The notes beneath the pieces are model-generated. The model saw nothing but the letters and a program-made list of their open reading frames with translations. It did not search any database and was not told where the DNA came from. DNA of 64,000 bases from Melioribacter sp051488665. Lineage in GTDB: Bacteria; Bacteroidota; Ignavibacteria; Ignavibacteriales; Melioribacteraceae. The DNA is taken from assembly GCF_051488665.1 (NCBI RefSeq), contig NZ_JBPSEG010000014.1, positions 5,718-69,717 on the forward strand. Reading direction: 5' to 3'. Both the position numbers and the translations under genes were made by a program. Shown one piece after another: positions 49,818 to 57,205 of this stretch (the stretch's first letter is position 1; each line of letters starts with the position of its first letter).

Positions 49818-50258
49818 TTACCTCGATATCGATTTGATCAATTCTTTTATTTCGCCGCACTGTGTATATTTATTGTAAACTTCGCAGTTCCGGCACTCCT
49901 TTTCGGCGCATACTGTGCCGGGATGTTTAAAACTCCAGCACGGTTCTCCGTGTGATTTATACGATTTGCAGTTATTTCGGTCTTCTTCTGAGCAGTTAAT
50001 TATTTCCCAGCACGGAATTAAGGAATAAATGCTTTTGATGCCGTTTATACTTATCTTCGAATCGTTTATAGCTCTTCGGATACACTCGATTCTTTCGATA
50101 TCGGCTTTTGAAAAAAGACGCTGATTCGATTCCTTTTTATAAGGAATAATTAACCCTTCCCTTTCGTACATTCTCAGAGTGTGGACCGATACGCCGAGAA
50201 TTTTGGCGGCTGTTCCAATCGGAAATATCGGTTCTTGCCTGTCTATCCGGTCAATCAT
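49818..50258 (-). CDS. MerR-family regulator with a Cys-rich C-terminal domain
   Basis: 146 residues. The winged HTH (residues about 11-80) reads FPIGTAAKILGVSVHTLRMYEREGLIIP and RLFSKADIERI. After it comes a domain with eight cysteines (83, 89, 97, 107, 117, 122, 125, 134) and two Cys-Trp pairs (83-84, 107-108), resembling two-CW domains. It probably senses redox, a metal or a sulfur species, and controls the molybdoenzyme operon that starts 2 bases downstream. Confidence 0.85.
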   Translation of the reverse strand: MIDRIDRQEPIFPIGTAAKILGVSVHTLRMYEREGLIIPYKKESNQRLFSKADIERIECIRRAINDSKISINGIKSIYSLIPCWEIINCSEEDRNNCKSYKSHGEPCWSFKHPGTVCAEKECRNCEVYNKYTQCGEIKELIKSISR

Positions 50259-50489
50259 TTTACCTCTTTTTCTATGCTATATTTATAAATATCAATTATT
50301 CTGCCATTTGGAAAATGAGCTTTAATTAGATTTTTAGATATAGTTTTTGCCGTTGTTAAGAATTTTCGATATTAAAGTATTTTATCTTTGAGAAATAACA
50401 GATTTATACTCCTTTTATTCTATTTAAAAGGCAATAAGAATTGGATAACGGCTAATTTTGAAAGGATAATTTTTATAAAAAAAAGCGAT

Positions 50490-53174
50490 TCAATTGGGTA
50501 TTATACATTTAGGCGAGAGTTTATTCAGCAGCGCGTCAAAATTTTCAAGAGATTTTTTCATAATTTGAGAATCGGAGGGATGGCAGGTCAAACACGCGCC
50601 CACGCGTAAGATTTTCTTTTGCTCTTCAAGATTGAACGGACGATAATTTTTCCTTGTGGAAACACGGGGCTTCGGACCGGTCAAAAAATCGATCCAGGCA
50701 TCCCGGGGCAAGTTATCATAAACCGACCGGGAATAATAAGGAGTAAACAACCAATCGCCGGATTTATCGAGGATTAACTTTCCCCTTCCGTAACCGATAG
50801 CCAACGGATTATTATGACACGATTGGCAACTTCTGGACTCTTTTCGGATTGTATGAGAAAACGCCGGCGCATACAGTCGTTTGAAAATAATTTCATCGCT
50901 ATGAGAACTGTTGTCCCTGTCGATGCTGATAATCATTCCAGGAACGAAGGTTGTTATTTTTCTTCCGGATTCCGATTCCGCTACGCCCAGCGCCGGAGGC
51001 TCTGAAAGGTACTCTCCCGCATGTTCAATCCACTCTCCTTCCGTTATTTTCTTTTCGAGGTGGTCGTATGCCGCAGAAGCTTTGTCAAATTCAGTATGAC
51101 ATCCGATGCATTGTGTAGCCCAGGATGTATGGCAAGTTTGACAATCGAGGTCTTTATGCGCTATATCGTTTGCGCATTGTTTCAACGGCGGACGAGCTTC
51201 CGCGATTTTGCCGCTCGATTTTTTTATCAACATTATTTTCCCGTCTTCTTCAAAAACATTTGTAATCGGTAAATTGTTTTTGTTTGTAAGGAGATATTTT
51301 TTAGCAGCGTCAAAATTTCTCAGTTCCGAAATCTTGCGGGATTCGTAATCGAATTCGTCAACCTTTATCGTTTTCCGCTCATTGCTGTTGTGGCAATCCG
51401 CGCACTGAATTACAGTTTGCTGTTCTTTGTGAGTATAATTTTTGCCGTCTCCCATAATTTCCGACGAGAGATGACAATCGATACAAAGCATTCCTTTTTC
51501 GAAATGAACGTCGGGAGTCATTCTTTTGAATATCCTGCCGTCTTTAAGTCTGCGCATATCCGTGTCATAGATTAACGTTGTATCGTTGACTTCCGCCCAG
51601 CCTTCATAGTTGGTTGATATTCTGCCCGATCTTGAGTGACACCCGAAACAGCTATAGTTGTTATCGGGAAGTTGTAACGAAGGATGAAATTTATGGACGT
51701 GTCCTTCCTTATTTTTATTATAACGGATCAATTCATCGTAAGCTTGCGGCGAATAATCAAGGTGGCATGCAAGACACCCGCCTCCTCTCGACTCTTCGTT
51801 TATTTCGCCAAATTCGGTTTTCTCGTTGCCAAGATGACAGGAAGCGCATAAATTCCGCAAATGTTTTTCAGCCGGGGAAAAACCGATTTCGGAAATTCGA
51901 CCGAGTGAATCCGGCGACTCCAATTCACCGAATACAAACTTGTTCACGCTTATCATTCCGCTCAATGTCGTCATTATCGAATTATTAACGCGAGGCACAA
52001 TGTCGGGATGACATTGCGCAGAACCGCATGAATATTGAGCGTTCGAAAGATTGCCCGGAATAAGGATCATATTTTCGTGCGCGTCTTTCTTGTTCAATGT
52101 AAAAGGATTTCCCCGATGGCATGAATAACAGCCGAGCGCGCTTATATCGTGAGAAACGCTAAACCCTTTCATATCCGAATGACACGCCATACAACCTTCG
52201 TACCTTTCGCCGGCTTTGACGAGTTGTTTATCGACGGCGTCATCAACGGAAAACAATTCTTTCAATGAAACTGAATTATTGTACCCTACGGCATATTCGT
52301 TTTCTAATCCTATTCCGAAATTCCAGTTCTCTCCTCTGAAATAAAAACCGATTATCGATAGAACAATATAAACCGCGAACAGAAAAGCCAGAGTTTTCTT
52401 TAATAAAAGGTTAGTTCCCTTTCCTGCAAAACGCAGCATGTAAATTACTACAAGCAGCGACACAATAAGCAATAAGAATACTTCAGGCCAATTCATCCAA
52501 TGAAGGAATTCCTGAACGCCCACCAGGTACCACGGACCTTTAACTACTGGATTAAAACCGTCGTGTATTGTCGGCGGCAAAATAATTCCGACAATCAATA
52601 CTGTTAGCGCGCCGAAGAATATAGCTTTGGACTGAGGCCAATAACTTTTAACATGCTCTATTATGAATAACAGAATAAATATCGTGGCGGTTGCGGCGTG
52701 ATGTATATAGAGCAACTGAAGGTTGTCGAACTTTCCCATAAACAGATAAGAAATACTGCCGCCGATAAACGGTATTTTATTCAGAAGGTTATTGAATATA
52801 CTGTGAGCCTGAAGACTGTCGGCGTCGGCTTTGAGTATAAAACCGCTCAGCATCAAATAAATTATCAGGAGTATGCTAACGGTCAGACGCAGCCATAGAT
52901 TCTTCGATACTCTGTATTCTGTTGACAATCTCAAATGATCCCAGAAGTGGAGTACCGTAAAAACAAGGAAGAACTGAGAACTCCAGTAATGCAAACTTCT
53001 CACAAAATTAAAGCGCGTCAGCAATAATATTTGACTCATCGATTCATACGGATTTCGCACGTCATAAGGGATAGCCAGCAGTATGCCGCTTACGACGGCA
53101 ATCAAAAACATGCCGAATGCAAGTTGCCCTAATGTAATTCCCCAAATTCTCAAATATTGTTTTTGCTCAGACAT
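50490..53174 (-). CDS. b6f-like cytochrome b fused to a 12-haem cytochrome c
   Basis: 894 residues. Residues 1-280 are a cytochrome b: helix-B ligands His62/His76 are 14 apart and helix-D ligands His159/His174 are 15 apart, the b6f spacing. A subunit-IV-like part has PPTIHDGFNP and GPWYLVGVQEFLHW in place of the PEWY quinol motif. From Cys328 to the end are twelve haem c sites, eleven CxxCH and one CxxxxCH (CGSAQCH). It overlaps the Rieske gene by 8 bases. A quinol-oxidising complex that sends electrons to a multihaem wire is the likely role. Confidence 0.88.
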   Translation of the reverse strand: MSEQKQYLRIWGITLGQLAFGMFLIAVVSGILLAIPYDVRNPYESMSQILLLTRFNFVRSLHYWSSQFFLVFTVLHFWDHLRLSTEYRVSKNLWLRLTVSILLIIYLMLSGFILKADADSLQAHSIFNNLLNKIPFIGGSISYLFMGKFDNLQLLYIHHAATATIFILLFIIEHVKSYWPQSKAIFFGALTVLIVGIILPPTIHDGFNPVVKGPWYLVGVQEFLHWMNWPEVFLLLIVSLLVVIYMLRFAGKGTNLLLKKTLAFLFAVYIVLSIIGFYFRGENWNFGIGLENEYAVGYNNSVSLKELFSVDDAVDKQLVKAGERYEGCMACHSDMKGFSVSHDISALGCYSCHRGNPFTLNKKDAHENMILIPGNLSNAQYSCGSAQCHPDIVPRVNNSIMTTLSGMISVNKFVFGELESPDSLGRISEIGFSPAEKHLRNLCASCHLGNEKTEFGEINEESRGGGCLACHLDYSPQAYDELIRYNKNKEGHVHKFHPSLQLPDNNYSCFGCHSRSGRISTNYEGWAEVNDTTLIYDTDMRRLKDGRIFKRMTPDVHFEKGMLCIDCHLSSEIMGDGKNYTHKEQQTVIQCADCHNSNERKTIKVDEFDYESRKISELRNFDAAKKYLLTNKNNLPITNVFEEDGKIMLIKKSSGKIAEARPPLKQCANDIAHKDLDCQTCHTSWATQCIGCHTEFDKASAAYDHLEKKITEGEWIEHAGEYLSEPPALGVAESESGRKITTFVPGMIISIDRDNSSHSDEIIFKRLYAPAFSHTIRKESRSCQSCHNNPLAIGYGRGKLILDKSGDWLFTPYYSRSVYDNLPRDAWIDFLTGPKPRVSTRKNYRPFNLEEQKKILRVGACLTCHPSDSQIMKKSLENFDALLNKLSPKCIIPN

Positions 53175-53550
53175 AGACGTAAAGGTTTTTCGACTTTTTA
53201 TCCGTATGGATAACGAGTTTATTCAATGATTTTACGGCAGGTCCTTTAATCGCCTCGCCGTTAATATTATATTCCGAGCCGTGACAATTGCAAACAATTT
53301 TATTACCTGTATTTCTGTTCAATAAACATCCCAGATGCGTACACCTTGCTTCAAAAGCGACGAGAGTTTTACTTTGTTTGACAACGATAACATTACCGAT
53401 AAAATTAAAACCCTCGTTCAAATTTTCGGGAATAATTATTTTTTCGCCTGCGCTTTTTTTCTTTTTATCTTCCGCCGTAAAAACGCCAAGGAGTATAAGA
53501 AAGAAGCCGAAGATTTTATTCGCGGTTTCAAAAAATTTTCTTCTGGTCAT
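53167..53550 (-). CDS. Rieske [2Fe-2S] protein of a cytochrome bc-type complex
   Basis: 127 residues. An RR-containing N-terminus (TRRKFFETANKIFGFFLILLG) suggests Tat export and a membrane anchor. The cluster ligands are Cys70/His72 (RCTHLGC) and Cys87/His90 (CNCH), with the disulfide pair Cys75/Cys89, so it is a true bc-type Rieske and not a ferredoxin. It is coupled by overlap to the cytochrome b-multihaem gene. Confidence 0.93.
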   Translation of the reverse strand: MTRRKFFETANKIFGFFLILLGVFTAEDKKKKSAGEKIIIPENLNEGFNFIGNVIVVKQSKTLVAFEARCTHLGCLLNRNTGNKIVCNCHGSEYNINGEAIKGPAVKSLNKLVIHTDKKSKNLYVYV

Positions 53551-53566
53551 TTTAGCCCCGTAAAAA

Positions 53567-54172
53567 TCAAAACAAATTTTCGCGCACGAAATCGAAATCC
53601 GCTGCCGTCTTTATTTCGAAGAGCAGATCCCGGAAATAAAATTTTTCGTAACGGATATCGATAATATCCGCGGCAATCCTGTTAATAAAATTTTCAAAGT
53701 GAAAAACAAACTCTTTTTTTCCTTGATATAATTTCATGGCTTTGATGTTATCTTCTATAATTAGATTCAACAAAGGTAAAACGGATTTGGAAAAAATGCC
53801 CGCTTGATAACAAATTTTATTTCCGGAAGAGACCAACAGATTGCCCCGTTTCGATTTCATGAATTCGACAAAACCGTCTGTAATAAAAGGAAGCAGGCAA
53901 GTAGTAAGAAAAATTCGGGGAGCGTCGATTTGATTCAAAGCTGAATAAACCGCGGAGACCATTCCGAGTCCTTCGGCTTTGTTTTCAATTGTGGGACTAA
54001 AACCATATTTTTCGGACAAAGCTCCGGGAGCTATAACATAGACTTTTTCGAAATGCGCTTCGAGGATTGCACGGATTTTTTCCAGCAAAGTAATTTCGTC
54101 TATTTTGAGATTAGCCGAATTTAAATGCAGCTCTTCATCCGGTATAAATATAACGGCATTTTCAATATTCAT
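53567..54172 (-). CDS. MobA-like nucleotidyltransferase, divergent
   Basis: 201 residues. LGMVSAVYSALNQIDAPRIFLTTCLLPFIT and the C-terminal LFEIKTAADFDFVRENL follow the MobA pattern (GPLAG...ACDMPFL... NINTPEDL). The N-terminal LAGGxSxRMG loop is not present, and the metal-binding Asp of CDMP is replaced (TTCLLPF). It may have lost guanylyltransferase activity or use another substrate. Its place next to a bis-MGD enzyme operon is suggestive. It is 16 bases before the Rieske gene. Confidence 0.6.
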   Translation of the reverse strand: MNIENAVIFIPDEELHLNSANLKIDEITLLEKIRAILEAHFEKVYVIAPGALSEKYGFSPTIENKAEGLGMVSAVYSALNQIDAPRIFLTTCLLPFITDGFVEFMKSKRGNLLVSSGNKICYQAGIFSKSVLPLLNLIIEDNIKAMKLYQGKKEFVFHFENFINRIAADIIDIRYEKFYFRDLLFEIKTAADFDFVRENLF

Positions 54173-54219
54173 AACAGCCTGACGACAAAATGCGTATCAT
54201 TTGACCAATGCCCGCCGCA

Positions 54220-54786
54220 TTAAATATGATGCCAGATAATTTCGTCTTTATTAAAATCGTTATCGTCGAAAGCGCCGTGCATCAGGATTTTTTTAATTTC
54301 TTCTTTGCTCATGCTTGCCGTTTCTTCCAGCTGTTCGAACAGTTCCCCGATATAACCGCGGATGATATAAAAATTCCCCAGATCGAAAAAGTTATTTAAT
54401 ATCGTAACGTATTCCATTATCCGGGAAAAATCGATTCCGCCCTCCTCGTCGTCGAAACCGAAAAGTTCTTTCTTCCATGCAATGAAGCTCCAGAAAACTT
54501 TTTTTGTAATGTAAAGAGCATAATTTACTTCGGTAAGAGGGAAGCCTTCCTTGAATCTTTCGGCGCCCACATTTTCGAAATATTTCTCCGCTTTGTCGTT
54601 TGACGCTCCCGTCTGAAGCCATTCGATTAAATTTTCGAATACCCTTTCTTCACGCGCTATTACTTCCTTTTCCGAAAGTCTGCGATAGTTTTTCATTAAT
54701 TCGGTTTTCTTTATCTGTTCGTAATAGGCATGAGAGATCTGGTGAAGATTATTCCTGATAAATTCGATGATATGTGTAAAATCCAT
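54220..54786 (-). CDS. RsbRD-N-like sensor domain protein
   Basis: 188 residues, all helical. FENLIEWLQTG, GAERFKEGFPLTEVNYALYITKKVFWSFIAW matches the outline of RsbRD N-terminal domains (globin-like, usually fused to STAS or kinase modules). Here the domain stands alone. It has its own strong promoter and SD (aggagg) and lies 47 bases before the MobA-like gene, so it may be the first gene of the Rieske/cytochrome operon. Confidence 0.6.
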   Translation of the reverse strand: MDFTHIIEFIRNNLHQISHAYYEQIKKTELMKNYRRLSEKEVIAREERVFENLIEWLQTGASNDKAEKYFENVGAERFKEGFPLTEVNYALYITKKVFWSFIAWKKELFGFDDEEGGIDFSRIMEYVTILNNFFDLGNFYIIRGYIGELFEQLEETASMSKEEIKKILMHGAFDDNDFNKDEIIWHHI

Positions 54787-54809
54787 TTTCCCCTCCTAAT
54801 ATTTGCCTC

Positions 54810-54838
54810 AATATAATTGTTTTAATTTAGGAGGTCAA
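54810..54838 (-). promoter_or_regulatory. Predicted promoter of the sensor/MobA/Rieske/cytochrome group
   Basis: Minus-strand TTGACC (54838-54833), a 17-base spacer and TATATT (54815-54810) form a near-consensus promoter about 25 bases before ATG 54786. Confidence 0.65.
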
Positions 54839-54862
54839 TATACTTGACAGTTCAACGGACGA

Positions 54863-55447
54863 TTAATTGAAATTGTATTCCTTGAATACGACATAAAGAG
54901 AATCCGGGGAGGGGTTTTGAACGAGCCACTCAGATTGCATTGCCATTTTGATTATCTCTTTTACCGATTCGGAAGGCGAAAGCGTAGAACTTACGATTTC
55001 GCTCTTAACCGGTCTCCCTTTATAATCAATCCAGAGTTTCAACAATAATCTGCCTTCCATATTGAAATTTTCCGCCGATACTACATCTCTTATCTGGAGT
55101 GGAGTAATGTTAATCCGCGCGCGACTGATATTTTTAGCATCGTCCTGTTTTGACCTGGAGCTGTCCGAGTATGTCATTTGAATATCGTCCAGCATTTCAA
55201 GTTCATCGTCAACCAGTCCGAAGTTCAAATTTATTTTTATCTGTCTCTTCGAAACAATTTCATTGCGTTGAGCCGTAAGCGGTGTTGAAATCAAATTGAT
55301 AATAGCGTTTTCTTCGCCGGGAAGAAATTTTCTTTCCCGCTTTACAGATGGAATCGAAATAAAAATAATAATGGTAATAATCAGGCTAAGAGCAAACGCC
55401 AACTTTATATTTCTTGAATATTCTCTCTTTAAACGTTTATAATTCAT
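54863..55447 (-). CDS. TonB-like periplasm-spanning protein, probable
   Basis: 194 residues from ATG 55447, which overlaps the upstream stop as ATGA. One N-terminal membrane helix (IKLAFALSLIITIIIFISI), a low-complexity middle and a C-terminal region (MEGRLLLKLWIDYKGRPVKSEIVSSTLSPSESVKEIIKMAMQS) shaped like the TonB C-terminal domain (G.v.v...vd..G.v....v..ss....ld.aal.a). The terminal WLVQNPSPDSLYVVFKEY keeps the usual final strand. It may energise outer-membrane receptors, or be a TonB-domain structural protein. Confidence 0.6.
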   Translation of the reverse strand: MNYKRLKREYSRNIKLAFALSLIITIIIFISIPSVKRERKFLPGEENAIINLISTPLTAQRNEIVSKRQIKINLNFGLVDDELEMLDDIQMTYSDSSRSKQDDAKNISRARINITPLQIRDVVSAENFNMEGRLLLKLWIDYKGRPVKSEIVSSTLSPSESVKEIIKMAMQSEWLVQNPSPDSLYVVFKEYNFN

Positions 55448-56136
55448 AGTTCGTCTGATAGATATTTTTTCCATACTTTATAAAGTTCGAACGTAGCCCG
55501 TACGTCGCGGCTGCAATAGACTGCAATTTCTTTTATTTTCCCCGCCCTGTATAACTCGTTTACTTCCATTCCGGTTATTCCTTCGGATTTGGGAGATTCG
55601 ATACCGAAGGACCGACAATAGAAATCAAGATTGAATTTTTTGGTAAGTCCGTAAAATGTGAATTGTTCCAAAAGGTCGATATGCAAACCGGTATCGTAAC
55701 GGCGAGCTATAAAATTCCTTGTGGGTTTTATACCCAGCTTTGCCGAACGCAGCATCAGAAACGGGACGTCGAAAGATCTGCCGTTGAAAGTTATAACGCT
55801 CTCGACTTTAGCTACATAATTCCAGAAAGTCTTCAGCATTTCATCTTCGGGCATGCCCTTGTAATTTATCGTTCCGTCTGTGTTATTCCATTCTTCATTA
55901 TTTTCCGATTCGAACATAACCAGAGATTTTTCCGAATCGGTATTCAACATACCGATAACAATAACTTTTGCGGTGAATGGATAGAGATTGAGAAAGCGTT
56001 TGGCTTCTTCGATTTTTTCCGCTCTCAGGATTTCGTCTTTTTCTTGCTCCGCATATCTTAACAGAAATTCCTGCTGCGATTCTTCAAGGCTTTCGAAATC
56101 GTAAGCGGTAGTTTCGATATCGAATACGAGGTTCAT
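55444..56136 (-). CDS. DEDD-family 3'-5' exonuclease (DnaQ-like)
   Basis: 230 residues of RNase H-like fold: ExoI motif LVFDIETTAY, ExoII ITFNGRSFDVPFLMLRS, ExoIII YCSRDVRATFELYKVWK. It resembles the predicted PolB-like exonuclease 2 group, which stands alone without a polymerase. Substrate (DNA or RNA end trimming) cannot be assigned. Confidence 0.85.
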   Translation of the reverse strand: MNLVFDIETTAYDFESLEESQQEFLLRYAEQEKDEILRAEKIEEAKRFLNLYPFTAKVIVIGMLNTDSEKSLVMFESENNEEWNNTDGTINYKGMPEDEMLKTFWNYVAKVESVITFNGRSFDVPFLMLRSAKLGIKPTRNFIARRYDTGLHIDLLEQFTFYGLTKKFNLDFYCRSFGIESPKSEGITGMEVNELYRAGKIKEIAVYCSRDVRATFELYKVWKKYLSDEL

Positions 56137-56173
56137 TGCGACCTCATAATTTCGACACTAAACTAATAAATTG

Positions 56174-57205
56174 TCAGGCAATCTGCTCGATAATTTTTGC
56201 GGCTTCTATTATATCTTCGTTGTCGACGTCCATATGAGTAACGGCTCGAATGACGCCAACTTTTCCGGCGCCCAACAACAGTCCTTTTTCTTTGCACTTT
56301 AGAATAAAATCGTCTGCGGAAATGCGCAGCGGAGAAAACATAACGATATTCGTCTCGACAAGCGAAGTATCGATTTTTATGAATTTATTTTCGGCTAAAA
56401 GTTCGGCGAACTTTTTTGCTTTCAAATGATCTTCTTTCAGTCTGTCGATATTGTTTTTAAGCGCGTAAAGTCCCGCAGCCGCTAAGATTCCGACTTGCCG
56501 CATTCCGCCGCCCCAGGCTTTGCGAATCCGGAAAGCTTCTTTGATCATTTCTTTGGAGCCGGCTATAATCGAGCCGACCGGAGCGCCCAGACCTTTGGAC
56601 AGGCATACGGAAACCGTATCGAAAAACGATGCGTATTCAGACGGTTTGACGCCTGTTTCCACATAAGCGTTCCATATACGGGCTCCGTCGAGATGCATTG
56701 CCAGATTATATTTCCGCGCCAATTCGGATATTGCTTTGATATTTTCAATAGGATTAATCGTGCCGCCGGCTCTGTTGTGAGTGTTTTCAATTTCGACAAC
56801 TTTTGTGCGAGCCATATAATACGCGCTTTCCGGACGAATAAGCGGTTCGATTTGACCGGCGGTAAAAATTCCCCGTTCATCGCCTTCAACAAGAGAAAGC
56901 TGTAAACCGCTGAGCGCCGCGGGCGAACCCGATTCGTATTGAAAAATATGAGCGTCCTTTTCGCAAATAACTTCGTCGCCGGGACTAGTTAAAATATTCA
57001 GACAAATTTGATTGCCCATTACACCGCTCGGCACGTAAAGAGCCGCTTCTTTGCCGAGTAGTTCTGCCGCGTAGTCTTCCAATGAATTTACCGTAGGGTC
57101 TTCTTTGTAAACGTCGTCGCCTACTTCGGCGGCAAACATTGCTTTTCGCATTTCTTCGGAAGGCTTTGTAACCGTGTCGCTCCTTAAGTCAATCGTTTTT
57201 TTCAT
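56174..57205 (-). CDS. ltaE: Low-specificity L-threonine aldolase
   Basis: 343 residues, PLP fold type I. DLRSDTVTKPSEEMRKAM, GDDVYKEDPTVNSLE, HIFQYESGSPAALSG, MHLDGARIWNA and the PLP-lysine segment SVCLSKGLGAPVGSII match the family. It splits threonine to glycine and acetaldehyde. It overlaps lnt by 17 bases. Confidence 0.94.
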   Translation of the reverse strand: MKKTIDLRSDTVTKPSEEMRKAMFAAEVGDDVYKEDPTVNSLEDYAAELLGKEAALYVPSGVMGNQICLNILTSPGDEVICEKDAHIFQYESGSPAALSGLQLSLVEGDERGIFTAGQIEPLIRPESAYYMARTKVVEIENTHNRAGGTINPIENIKAISELARKYNLAMHLDGARIWNAYVETGVKPSEYASFFDTVSVCLSKGLGAPVGSIIAGSKEMIKEAFRIRKAWGGGMRQVGILAAAGLYALKNNIDRLKEDHLKAKKFAELLAENKFIKIDTSLVETNIVMFSPLRISADDFILKCKEKGLLLGAGKVGVIRAVTHMDVDNEDIIEAAKIIEQIA

